From Pedinophyceae sp. YPF-701 (lineage: Eukaryota; Chlorophyta; Pedinophyceae), in NCBI GenBank assembly GCA_916048055.1, contig CAJZHL010000003.1, positions 62,001-126,000 of the forward strand: a stretch of DNA of 64,000 nt. Direction: 5' to 3'. Within the stretch, counting starts at the first letter, position 1. Each line of letters begins with the position of its first letter. Below are positions 1 through 10,454 of this stretch, piece by piece. Below the pieces are notes generated by a model. The model saw only the letters and a list, made by a program, of their open reading frames with translations, was not told the origin of the DNA and searched no databases. Made by a program: the position numbers and the translations under genes.

Positions 1-224
1 GGACTATCGGCGCGATGGGCGGCGAGGAGGTTCCCCCAGGTCCGTCGGAGCGCGACACCCGCCGACCTGACGCGCGTGCGACGCACGAGACGAGCTCCAA
101 CGAGTCGTTGAAGCTCGGCATGCATGATGTCGGCGCATTCGATGCGAGGACGCGGGCTAGGCGCTGCTCTCTTTGCGCTGGAGGACGCTCTCTCACTGTG
201 TGCCGCCTGTGAGGGTGCTCGCAG

Positions 225-3200
225 GGAGAGAGGGGGGAGGAGGGACTACGGTGGGGACGACAGGGACGGCCGGCGCCACAGAGATCATCGCGACCACAGG
301 TTGGCGCCTGGAGTCGTGCTGCGGTGCACCAGAACGTCGAAATGCGTCGCATCCCGAACGCGAACCGCCCCTCTCTCAGCTCCGACGGACAAAAATAGAG
401 CGTAACATCATGTTTCCGAGCACAACATGCTGTGCGTGGCTCCGTTCTCGCGACCTGACGAGCTCCCTGGCGCACCGTCTTGCAGGAGGGACGACCGTCG
501 GCGCAGGGACGACAGGCGCGAGCGGCCGTACTCGCGGGACCGCTCGCCCGAGCGCAAGCCCGACGTGGCCCCGCCGCCCCTGCCCGGCGGGCCTCCCGCG
601 CGCCCGCCGGACGCCCCCCTCAACGGCACCAGCGCGGTGAAGAAGGAGCCCGTCGCGCTGGAGGAGATGCTCAAGAAGAAGCAGGAGGAGATGCAGAAAG
701 GCGAGTCCGCGACGGCCGCGAGCGCCGCTCCGCTCCGCCGCCGCAACCCCCCCCGCCAACACACACCATGCGGCGACCGCTGGGCTGGTCTGACGCCGGC
801 GTGCCTCGTCCGGTGCCGCACGCAGCCGCCCGGCCGGTCTTCCTGAGCAAGAAGGAGCGCGAGGCGCTCGCTCTGAAGCGGCGCGAGGAGCAGGTCCAGG
901 CCCAGCGGGGGGCCATGGAGGCCACCCTGCAGCAGCAGCGGGAGGCGTTCCAGGAGCAGCAGCGGCGGTTCGAGGAGGCGCGCGCTGCGGCGTACGGGTG
1001 CGTGCGGCGCCTGGCCGCTGCGGGCGTCGACGGCTCAGCTGGCGGCGGCACTGGGTCGTGACGCTCTACGTCGCTGCGCTGCGCTGTTCGCAGGTCGGCG
1101 AACGCGCGGGAGGTGGCGCTGGGCGACGACGCGCGCATGAAGGACCAGGTGATGGATCAGATCCGCAAGCAGTACCTCGGCGCGGAGCGCACCAAGCGCA
1201 AGGTGGTGCATCCTGCGGAGCGCATGAAGCGCGGACAGGAGTGGGACATGGAGGACGACACGCTCGCGGAGGCGAACCCGCTGATCGACGCGCCTGAACG
1301 CGACGTGGGGCTCCTGTTCGGCCGCGGCATGCGCGCAGGTGCTGCACACGCGCAAGCACTTGCAACCAACGGCTGCGGCAGCGCGGGCGCCCTGCGCGGC
1401 CTGCAACCCCCCGCAGCCTCCCACGTCGTCGCTCCTGCCAGCGATCTGAGCGCACCGCTGCGCAGTCTCGTTCGTTTCGCCTTCGCGCTGCTGTTGCCCC
1501 AGCCGGCCGCGCACGCCGCCCCGCTTCCATCCGGCGCAGGCATCGACCGGTCGGAGCAGCGCCGCGCCGGGGAGCGCGCGCAGGCGGAGGTCCTCCGCAA
1601 GTACCGCTCGGAGCGGGAGATGGAGGACCTGCAGCGGCTGTCGCGGCGCGACCGCATTGCGGACAAGGAGCAGGCGATCAAGAAGGGCAAGCACTGGTCG
1701 GAGAAGGCGCTGGAGGAGATGGCGGAGCGCGACTGGCGCATCTTCATGGAGGACTTCAGCATTAGCTACAAGGGCAAGAACCCGGCGCGGCCGATGCGGT
1801 CGTGGGACGAGATGAGCGCGCCGGCGTTCGTGCGGCGCGCGATCGACCGTCTCGGGTTCGCGAAGCCCTCCCCGATCCAGATGGCCTCGATCCCCGTGGG
1901 CCTGTCGATGCGCGACGTGATTGGCATCGCCGAGACGGGGTCCGGGAAGACGTGCGCGTTCATGGTGCCGCTGCTGAACTACATCGCGAAGCTGCCGGAG
2001 ATGACGGACGAGGTGGCGGTGCACGGGCCGTACGGGCTGGTCATGGCGCCCACGCGCGAGCTGGCGCAGCAGATCGAGGAGGAGGGCCGCAAGCTGATGC
2101 ACTACACGGCGTACCGCGTGACGAGCGTGGTGGGCGGGCAGAGCATCGACGAGCAGGCGACGGCGCTGCGGCGCGGCTGCGAGATCGTGATCGCCACGCC
2201 CGGGCGGCTCCTCGACTGCCTGGAGCGCCGGTACTGCGTGCTCAACCAGTGCAACTTCATCGTGCTCGACGAGGCGGACCGCATGATCGACCTCGGGTTC
2301 GAACCCCAGGTCATCGGGGTCATGGACGCCATGCCGAACTCCACCCTCAAGGTAACTGACACGCCGCACACAGATCACTCCCCCCCCTCTGGATCCGCTG
2401 GCTCTACCTCCAGCTCGCGCAGGTTTGTCCGCACAAGCGCCGCGTCGTCCGCGGTGGGGCTCTTGCGGACCCTTGCGGTGACCGTGCGCGCACGGGATGG
2501 ACGGTTCTCACGCGCGCTGTTCGCGTTGCGGTGCTGCTGCAGCCGGAGGACGAGGCGCAGGCGCAGGCGCTGGCGCAGCGCGACTCGGCGCGCGGGGGCG
2601 CGCCACAGTACCGCGTGACGTTCATGTTCTCGGCGACGATGCGTCCGGAGGTCGAGCGGCTTGCGCGGAAGTACCTGCGCAACCCCGTGGTGGTGACGAT
2701 CGCGAGCGCGGGCCAGGCGGGCGAGAACATCACGCAGGTGGTGCGCATGTGCAAGCACAACGAGAAGGAGCGGCTCCTGGTGAGCGCGCTCGCCGAGGTG
2801 GGCGGCGGCAAGACGATCGTCTTCGTCAACACGCAGAAGTCCTGCGACATCGTCTCGCGCATCATCGAGCGCAACGGCTACCCGTGCTGCGTCCTGCACG
2901 GCGGCAAGGCCCAGGACCAGCGCGAGGAGAGCCTCAACGGGTTCCGCGCGGGCGAGTTCACGTGCCTCGTCGCCACGAACGTCGCGGGGCGCGGCATCGA
3001 CGTCCCGGACGTCGCGCTGGTCGTCAACTACGAGATGCCCAGCAAGATTGAGGACTACACGCACCGCATCGGGCGGACGGGGCGCGCGGGGAAGAAGGGC
3101 ACCGCGGTCACCTTCCTCACGGCCGACGACGCCGGCGTGTTCTACGACCTCCGCAAGTTCCTCAAGTCGTCCAACGCCAACGTCCCCGCCGAGCTCGCGC

Positions 3201-3250
3201 GCCACGAGGCCTCGCGCGCGCAGCCGGGCGCGCTCGAGCAGATCCGGTAG
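225..3250 (+). CDS. DDX23: DEAD-box RNA helicase of the U5 snRNP, PRP28/DDX23 family
   Basis: ATP-dependent helicase that in other eukaryotes swaps U1 for U6 at the 5' splice site during spliceosome activation in the nucleus. Exons supported by splice sites and phase: 225-299, 486-700, 826-997, 1094-1338, 1540-2351, 2543-3250. The N-terminus is an Arg/Asp/Ser-rich tail, followed by a coiled Lys/Glu segment, then the helicase core. Visible motifs are AETGSGKT (Walker A), [25 protein letters not shown] and [10 protein letters not shown]. The [10 protein letters not shown] block before the core is specific to this family. The 701-825 intron has a GC donor (AAAG/GCGAGT). The first coding exon is not resolved: an exon ending in phase 2 must lie upstream of 225, perhaps outside the window. 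About 740 residues are visible, close to the family length. Family assignment is very secure. Confidence 0.93.
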
Positions 3251-3342
3251 CGCGCCAGTGTGAGCCAAACCGACGCCCGCTCTCGCCGGAGGGTCACAGG
3301 CGCCGGGCGCGCGATACGGTGCTGCTGCGTAACGAATGTGGG

Positions 3343-4091
3343 CTATATCGACAGGTCGCTGCCCTCGTCCTGCTGTGGCGCGGGCGCCGACGGCTGCGCC
3401 GCCGCGATCATGAGCGCGGACGGGTCGAGCCCCGCGGCCCGCTGCCGTTCGTGCACCGCGCGGAACATTTCCTCCTGCGCCTTGATGAGCTCCTCGTCCG
3501 TCAGCTTGTTCTTCTTCTTCGCCTTCTTGTCCCGCTTCACCGCCTTGCTCTCCTCCTGCGGGCGGCGGGGCGGAACGCAGCGCGCGTCTCGCGCCCTGCT
3601 GGGCGCGGGCGGTGGCAGAGGGGGCATGCGAGAGCGGCCGGGCGGGACGGCGCACCAGGAGCTCGCGCGCGGTCTCCTCCGCGAACGGCACTAGGTCCTC
3701 CATATTGAGATCTCTGAGCGCCTGCACGACGTGCTCCGGAGTGATCAGCGACTTCTTCGCGTTCGCACAGGCCTCCTGTGCCTGCCCCCCCACGAACTGA
3801 ATCATCTCCTCCGCACACGCCAACAGCGGCGCCATGAAGTCGCCCGACAACCTGCGCGCACAGCCACAACGCCACGCGTTCTCTAGCACCCGCGCGCGAA
3901 CGCAGGCTCCCCGGCCCGGGAGCACGTCGGCGCGACAATTCCACCGGGGCGCAGGCAGCGGAGAACGCCCGCTCCCCGCGCGGGAGGGCCCGCCGAAGCT
4001 GCGCCGTGTGCCCTCACCTCATCCCCTCCGGGAGCGCCGCCTTGACCATCTTCTGCACCGTTGCCTTCGGCAACAGGGCGTCGTCGGACAT
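3343..4091 (-). CDS. DR1: NC2-beta / DR1, histone-fold repressor that binds TBP
   Basis: Subunit of negative cofactor 2, which dimerises with NC2-alpha (DRAP1), binds TBP on promoters and blocks TFIIA/TFIIB entry. Exons on the minus strand: 4018-4091, 3656-3851, 3343-3555; all junctions keep phase. The protein starts MSDDALLPKATVQKMVK, and the histone fold continues across the first intron (AEEMIQFVGGQAQEACANA, then ITPEHVVQAL, the DR1 version of the histone helix). The last exon is a basic linker (KKAKKKNK) followed by DEELIKAQEEMFRAVHERQ, matching the conserved repression helix of DR1, and an acidic tail. The closest alternative, NF-YB, lacks this C-terminal helix. The gene lies tail to tail with DDX23, separated by less than 100 bp. 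Confidence 0.87.
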
Positions 4092-4556
4092 CCTCGCCTG
4101 CGCTCTCCTCCCCTCAAGCGCGCCCGAATCCGTCCCGACGGTTCGCGAGTGCCTGCGTCTATCCTCCACGTGGTCGCTGTTGCATCGAGAATGCTGCGCG
4201 GGCCCCGGCGGCCCGCCCCGAAGCGCGGCGGTCCTCGTCACAGCCGGCCGCAGTCAGCACCATGTCCGACCTGACGCAGCCCTGACAGCACCGGCCAGGG
4301 ACACCTCGCCCGCAGCAACGGCGACCAGCTGCGCAGGTCCGGACCGACTCACACGCTTCGGCACGCGGCGTGCAGCCCACCGAAGACAGCAACAACCCGT
4401 GGTTCAGAAACCACCACAGCAGGTCTGCTGCTCCGCCGCACCCGCTTCAACTCCGCACCGCCGGCTTCCCGCTCCGACCCGCGCCCTGCTGCCACCTCCA
4501 ACCCCTCATTCGACGAACAGACAATCAAATACCAACCAGTGTCTGTGTGTGGGTCT
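4092..4556. other. Intergenic gap upstream of DR1
   Basis: This gap lies between the DR1 start and the 3' end of the VPS2 gene, both on the minus strand. It should hold the DR1 promoter and VPS2 terminator. I see no coding exon, RNA gene or repeat in it. Confidence 0.5.
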
Positions 4557-5699
4557 TCACCCCTTCCGGATGTTGTTGAGGCGGTTCTTCAGGTCGTCGT
4601 CCGGCGGGAGGTCCGGGAGGTTGTCCGCGCCACCCGCGCCCGCGCCCACGCCCGCCGCCACGCGCTGCGGCGCAGCAGCCACGGACTGCTTCGGCGCAGG
4701 TGTGCTGGCGAGCATCACGTCCATGTCCAGCCCGATCTCGTCGAGCACCTGCCCCACCAGCTCGTCCGTCTCCTCCTCCTCGTCCTGCGGGCGCTGGCGG
4801 CGACGCGCGTGGGCCCGCCGCGCGCTGGCGTGAGTGTGCGTAAGTGCGTGCGTGTGCGGGGGCGGGTGGGCACCTCGTCGGCGAAGGCGTCGTCGAGCGC
4901 GTCGCCCATCATGTCCTCGGCCATCTCCATGCGCTCGTTCTGCTTCTCGAACTCCTTCATGATGCCGTTGAGCGCCGGCACGTTGAGCTGCCGGTTCATC
5001 ACGCTCATGGCCTTGGTCGCCCCGCGCATGGCCTGCGCCATGCTCTGCGTCGACTTGAGCGTCTGGATGCGCAGGGAGATGCCCTGGAGGTGGCTCTTCA
5101 GGTGGTGCAGCTTGGTCACCGCCTTGCGGTTCCGAATCATCGACTTGGCCATCACCTTCACCGCGTCCATCTGGCCCTGCTTCGCCATCCGCTTGATCTC
5201 CACCACCAGCTTCTTCTCCTGGTTCTGCAGCCCCGTGCGCTCGCGGTCGATGTCGCGGATCGACCTGCGACGGCCAGGGCGCGGGGGAGGGTCGCGCCGG
5301 GGCCGTGCGCGCGACGCGACGCCTCCTGGCGCGACGGCGCTGCCGCGCGGACACGAAGCTGCTCCGACAAGAGCGCAGCGGTCCCCGCGGGGCGCCCCGT
5401 GGCCCAGGGACCGCGGGCCGCGGGGGCCGCGGGCGCGGAGCTTGGACCCGGGAGCAATCTGTCAATGTGCCACCGTGCGCGCAGGCCTCGCTCTGGAACC
5501 GCGCGTCCCGAACAACCGTGTGTGGTTGCACCGGGGAGTGCGGTCCGCTGGGGGATCGATGCGGCGCGCAAGGAGGAGGGGGCGCACGAGAGGACGTGCG
5601 GGCGGGGACGGGGCGCGCGTGCCTGTCGAGGAGACGCTTGTTCTCCCGCAGTATCTCTGCGGGAGTCTTCTTCTTCCCTAGAAGCCACTCGAGCGGCAT
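4557..5699 (-). CDS. CHMP2A: ESCRT-III subunit VPS2 / CHMP2A
   Basis: Snf7-family ESCRT-III protein that polymerises on endosomal and other membranes for inward budding and scission, and recruits VPS4. Exons: 5623-5699, 4874-5264, 4557-4784. The N-terminal helix MPLEWLLGKKKTPAE and the core blocks KKLVVEIKRMAKQGQMDAVKV and IQTLKSTQSMAQAM (shown as landmarks) are diagnostic. The C-terminus ends in the MIM1 helix LKNRLNNIRKG that binds the VPS4 MIT domain. The first intron has a GC donor (GACAG/GCACGC). Joining there gives LLDR-SIRDIDRER, aligning without a gap to other CHMP2A proteins, so the non-canonical site is well supported. The second intron interrupts just before an acidic DEEEETDELVGQVLDE segment. 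Length is about 230 residues, normal for the family. Confidence 0.93.
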   Translation of the reverse strand: MPLEWLLGKKKTPAEILRENKRLLDRHARPVPARTSSRAPPPPCAPHRSPSGPHSPVQPHTVVRDARFQSEACAHGGTLTDCSRVQAPRPRPPRPAVPGPRGAPRGPLRSCRSSFVSARQRRRARRRRVARTAPARPSPAPWPSQVDPRHRPRAHGAAEPGEEAGGGDQADGEAGPDGRGEGDGQVDDSEPQGGDQAAPPEEPPPGHLPAHPDAQVDAEHGAGHARGDQGHERDEPAAQRAGAQRHHEGVREAERAHGDGRGHDGRRARRRLRRRGAHPPPHTHALTHTHASARRAHARRRQRPQDEEEETDELVGQVLDEIGLDMDVMLASTPAPKQSVAAAPQRVAAGVGAGAGGADNLPDLPPDDDLKNRLNNIRKG

Positions 5700-6408
5700 G
5701 GTGGCTATTCGTCAGCTGCGCACGGAGAAAACGGCCCGCGTTGCTTGGGCTCCTGTGCCCGTCCTCGCAGCGGGGCGCGCCAGGCCAACCGCGGCGTGTC
5801 CGCTACGAACAGCCTCGCGGGGACGCGGCGCACTCCGGGGACCCTGCGGACGGGAGAAACGCTCGAACCCGGGCGGAACGTCCTCGTGCGCGTCGTTTCA
5901 GAGGACACCAACTCAAAGGCCGCTGTGGCGCACTTCGGGGACGAAGGTCTTGCGCTCACAGGGGCGGATGGCTCTCTGCGTGCGCGCGCGCGGGCCCTTG
6001 AGGCCGTGGGCCGGGCGGGTCGCCGCGCGGGGGGCGTGTGGGGAGAGGCCCCGCAGGAGGCCCCTCAGCGGTCTGCGCGACGCCCTCCGGGGCGCTGGCG
6101 CCTTGGACGGCACGCGGGCGCGTCGCCTGGGAGACGAGGTTGCACGCGGTATTGGCGCGGGTGCACTTTGGGCCCCTTGTCGCCGAGGCTGACGAGTCTG
6201 CACCTGTGTGCTCGAGGCGCGGCCCTGCGCACAGCCGTCAGGATACGATCGGATTTCTATTGCCGCCGACTGGATCATCGAGCGAGAGGCGCGATCCCGC
6301 GGGCGGAGACCACGCAGGCTTCGGTCCTGACGCACGCGAGCGACATCTCTTAGAGCGTGCCTCCCTGAGGGCCCGGAGAGCGGCCGCGCGGGGTGATTCA
6401 GCGCTAGA
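5700..6408. other. Divergent promoter region, VPS2 / LZTFL1
   Basis: About 700 bp between two genes transcribed away from each other. No exon with convincing splice sites, no RNA gene and no TATA element was seen. It presumably carries both promoters. Confidence 0.5.
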
Positions 6409-7655
6409 ATGTCGACCGACGGGCTCAAGCAGGCAGGGAAGTACCTTCGGTGGGCGAAGGAGCGGCAGGACGTGCACTGCGACGAGGTGGCGGGCCATGT
6501 GCGGGACTTCCTAGCCACGCAGCTGCGCCCGGGCGAGTTCTACTCCACCGAGGAGGCCAAGGAGCTCCTCGGCGAGCTCGAGGGGAGCCTGCGCGACGCC
6601 GTGCGGCAGGAGATCCGGCACGTCCAGCTCGTCGCCGCGAACCTTGCCCGGAAACTCGTCGACGGCGCGAAGGACGCCGGCGCGACCGTCGAGGTCGACA
6701 CCGTAGGCACGGCCCCCCGCTGCGCCCCAGCGCGCGCCGCCGCACCGCGCGCGCACGCGTCCGGGCGCCGTCCCGTCGCCGCGGCTCGACAAACAAACAC
6801 GCGCGCACAGTGCCCGCCGCCCGCACGCAGGCCTGGAGGACGAGGCCGCGATCAACGAGCTCAAGTGGGAGGAGCAGGCCAGCTCCGACGCGCCGCCCGC
6901 GGTCGGGCTCCCGGCCGCCGCCAGCAAGGACCCCCCCCCGCGCGTGGCCGACCCCGACGTGTCCCGTCGCGTCGCCGAGCTCACCGCGCAGCTGGACAGG
7001 GCGCGGCTCGAGGAGACGAACACCCGCGAGGCGCTCGAGCGAGCGCGCCGCGACGCGGCCGCCTTGCGTGAGCAGATCGAGCACGAGCGGCAGGCGCGGC
7101 GCGCTGTGGACAACACGCGCCCGGGGGGGCTCCCGCCGCTCGGGGGCGCGCTGCCGCCTGTGCGCGGCGCGGCGCAGGGCGGCGGGGAGGAGGAGGGGTC
7201 GCTGGTGTTGCTGGAGCGCGTGGCGAAGCTGGAGCGAACGAACGAGGAGCTGGGGAGGAAGCTGGTGGCGGCGCGCGCGGAGGCGAGCAAGGCGAGGGCG
7301 GACGCGGAGCAGGCGGAGCAGAAGGTGCGGGGGTGGGGGAGATGCACGCTGGAGATACATGCGCGGAGCCGAGCGGTGTCGTCGACCGGAGCTGCGCTAT
7401 GACGTAACAGTAGTCGTGACGTTTGCGGGGTGACGGGGCGTCCGCGTGCTGTGGCGGTGCTTGCAGGTGCAAGGGGCCAACTTCACGGCGGCGCGCACCG
7501 CGGGCCGCGCGGAGCGGAGTGCGGAGGCCAGGGTGCAGGACAGCAAGCAGTTCCAGCAGCTGAAGCAGCTGATGCAGAAGAAGAGCCAGGAGGTCATCGA
7601 GCTGCGGAAGCGGCTGCAGAAGTACGAGCCCGACATCGTGCCGACCGCGGACTGA
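6409..7655 (+). CDS. LZTFL1: LZTFL1 / BBS17-like coiled-coil protein (BBSome regulator)
   Basis: In animals and Chlamydomonas this protein binds the BBSome and controls its exit from cilia. Exons: 6409-6702, about 6839-7324, 7467-7655. The N-terminal part (KYLRWAKERQDVHCDEVAGH, then FYSTEEAKELLGELEGSLRD) matches the LZTFL1 N-terminal domain. The middle is heptad-rich coiled coil. The end is the diagnostic FQQLKQLMQKKSQEVIELRK followed by RLQKYEPD, which aligns with the extreme C-terminus of human LZTFL1. The acceptor of intron 1 is chosen by phase: the obvious CAG at 6830 breaks the frame, the AG at 6838 keeps it. Presence of this gene implies a ciliated cell. The alternative is a generic coiled-coil protein, but the C-terminal match makes that unlikely. 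Confidence 0.85.
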
Positions 7656-7912
7656 CTGACGCCGGGCGCGCTGTGATGCAATGTCAAGTCCGCTAGCGCG
7701 GACGGACTCACGCTGCGAACGCACGCGCGACGCGCTTCGCTCGCGCGAGACGCGTCGCATGCGCGGAGGTGCGGGAGCGGGTCGCTGGGGGACTTGCGGG
7801 ATGTCCCCTACGGGGGAGGAGGAGTCCTGTGTTGAGTGTCAGACGCGATCGGCGCGACACATGGGCGCGTGGGGGCGCCGTGCGACGTGCACTGCAACGC
7901 CAGCGAAGCGAC

Positions 7913-9978
7913 ATGACTGCTTCTGCGGGCATGGGACCCTCGACAGGATGCCGTGCAGCGCTGCAGCGGGAGCCTATCAGGACGCCTTCCAGCCCCGTTG
8001 CAGTCGCGCGGCCGGTCCGCCCGCGATGCGCTCTGGTCCCACGAGGTAGAACTACCAGGCAGGATGCTTTCCCGACGAACGTTAGGCGCAGCGTGTGCGT
8101 CAGGGCGCGCAACATGCGGCCTGCGGGGCCCGGGCAACCGCGCGTTTCGCAGGCGGAGCGGGTAGCCGCCCTGCGCGAGATGCTCGCCAGCGGCAAGATC
8201 CTCAAGGTGGGGCCCAGCCGTTCGCGTCGCGCCGGCACGCGAGTCCTCGCGCGATTCCGGCAGCACGGGCGCACGCTTGCGTTGGATGCACCTCGCGCGC
8301 CCGGGGCCGGGCCCGGCGCTCCGATGCAGCAAAACCACGTGCCGCCGATAGCTCATTCCCGTGAGCACCCCTGCGCACCGCGATCGCCCTGTTCGGTCGT
8401 CACCGCGCGTCGCGCTCTCCCTCGGCGGTTGCAGGGGCCGTGCTGCCACGACGCGCTGTCCGCCCGCCTCATCGAGCGCGCCGGCTTCGACTTCGCCTTC
8501 ATGTCCGGCTTCTGCACCTCCGCGGCCCGCCTCGGCGCCCCTGACACGGGCCTCATCAGCTACTACGAGATGGTCGACCAGGCGCGCTACATCGTCGAGG
8601 CCACGCGGGCGCTCCCCGTCATCGGCGACGGCGACACGGGCTACGGCAACGCGGTCAACGTGCGGCGCACCGTGCAGGGCTACGCGCAGGCCGGGCTTGC
8701 GGGCGTGCTCGTCGAGGACCAGGTGGCGCCCAAGAGCTGCGGCCACGTGCGGGGCAAGAGGGTGTGCAGCCGCGAAGAGGCGGTGGCGCGGGTGCGCGCG
8801 GCGTGCGACGCGCGGGACGAGGGCGGGGCGGACATCGTGGTGGTGGCGCGCACGGACGCGCGGCAGGCTGTGTCGCTGGAGGAGGCGCTGTGGCGCACGC
8901 GGGCCTTCGCGGAGGCCGGCGCGGACGTGCTGTTCGTCGACGCGCTCGAGAGCGAGGAGGAAATGCGGCGCTTCTGCGAGGAGGGGTCCGCGGGGGAGTG
9001 GGCCGGCGTGCCGAAGATGGCAAACATGCTCGAGGTGTGCCTTTGATACGGCTGTACACGTGACACAAATGCACGAACTGGACCACCCTGCACGCGCCGC
9101 CCTGCGCCACGCCACGGCCAAGCGAGCTCGTCGACGCAGACCGGCGGGAGCACCGCGGTCATCTTGCGCTGCGGTCGCATGTCTGTGTGCAGGGCGGCAA
9201 GACGCCGATTCTCGCGGCGCCGGAGCTCGAGGAGATGGGCTTCTCGCTCGTCGCGTACCCGCTCACGGTGCTCAACGTGGCGATCGACGCCATGGAGAAG
9301 GCGCTGGCGAGCCTGGCGCAGGGGGAGATCCCCCCACAGCCGTCCTTCACGCACATGAAGGGCGCCGTGGGGTTCGACGAGTACTTCCAGCTGTCCGACC
9401 ACTACGCCGTGCCGCCCGAGGCCACGCTGCCGTACCCGTACTGCGAGCAGGCTGCGGCTGCGTCGGGTGCTGAGTTGGACGCAGACAACGAGGACGAGGA
9501 GCCCGGGACGACGTCGCTGGACGAGGGCTACGCCGAGGGGTCGGAGAGCGGCGGGAACGACTCCGCGGATGCCGCCGGCGTCCGGCCCGAGGCGATCGAC
9601 CCCGTCGTGATTCCCGCGGACGACGACGACGACGACCGCCCGCGCGCGCGCCAGCAGTACGCCCCGAACGACTCGACGCGCGACCTGGCCGGGCGGGACA
9701 CGGGCCGGAGCTCCCAGGGCTCCTCCTCGTTCGCGAGCAAGCTGCAGACCGTCCGCATCCGCGTGGTGGGGCGCGACGGCGACGTCAAGATCGAGACCAC
9801 GCTGCCCGTGGGGCTGCTCGCGGGCGTCGAGGGCTTCATCCCGCAGCTCCAGGGCGTCGACCTCGAGAGCCTCATCGGGCAGATGACGGGCAAGGAGGGC
9901 CCGCGGGACCGCAGCAAGCCGGTGGTGGACTTCGACGTGGACGGGTCCGGGGACCGCGTGCAGGTGTTCCTGCAGTGA
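7913..9978 (+). CDS. Plastid-type isocitrate lyase/PEP mutase family protein (CPEP phosphonomutase-like) with C-terminal extension
   Basis: Member of the plant group annotated as carboxyvinyl-carboxyphosphonate phosphorylmutase, a PEP-mutase/isocitrate-lyase superfamily barrel; the plant substrate is not established. Exons: about 7913-8206, 8435-9034, 9192-9978. The barrel shows GPCCHDALSARLIE, the metal-binding GDGDTGYGN loop, EDQVAPKSCGH (active-site Cys region) and VVVARTDARQA. After the barrel an acidic, low-complexity linker (about 9465-9700) leads to a beta-rich C-terminal module ending DGSGDRVQVFLQ, which plant homologues also carry. The start at 7913 gives a Ser/Arg/Pro-rich leader that could be a plastid transit peptide; ATG 8114 is an alternative. 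The first intron is 228 bp, stop-free and divisible by three, so retention would only insert residues. Confidence 0.85.
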
Positions 9979-10454
9979 CGGCGGGGCGCGCGGCGTGCGG
10001 AGGGTCGGGCGCCTGTGAGTGCCACGGGGGCGTGTGGGGGGGGGGCTGTGTCGTGTCCTGCGTCCGTCGCTGCTGCCAACTTGTGTGTGCTTGCCGTCAG
10101 GGGCCCGCGCGTCGCTGTGTCGAACTGCCCAGGTCCTGTGCGCACAGGCAAGTGGATGCGCTTGGTTCTCCGGGCATGCACGCGCGCGTGTGCCCGCCTC
10201 GAGTGCGTGTGACTGAGTCAGGTGTCATAGAGGCTTGTACCGGTCCCCGCGGTCCCCTCGAGTGCTGCGGGGTGGCGAGTCGCCGCAGAATCGGTCAGGA
10301 CCACGTTTTTCGTAACCCGGGTGGCGCGTATCCCCTTCCGGATAGCTCTCGCCTTCAGCGTGAGGCCGTTAACTGTGCTGGTTGCGGTTGGCGTGGATTC
10401 GGGCGGTCTGGGCATTGATTCATCCGCGGCGCACCGTCAGGCGCTGAGAGGCAT
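9979..10454. other. Intergenic gap before the SSRP1-like gene
   Basis: Searched in all frames for the missing N-terminal domain of SSRP1; none of the open frames resembles it. Short G runs occur near 10037-10046. No other feature seen. Confidence 0.5.

Noticed and set aside
15-39. ATG at 15 with donor at 40 as DDX23 exon 1
   Set aside because: The resulting phase (1 nt) does not match exon 225-299, which needs two preceding bases.
2290-2310. tRNA B-box-like GGGTTCGAACCCC
   Set aside because: It lies inside the DDX23 coding sequence (LGFEPQ) and no cloverleaf or A box can be formed around it.
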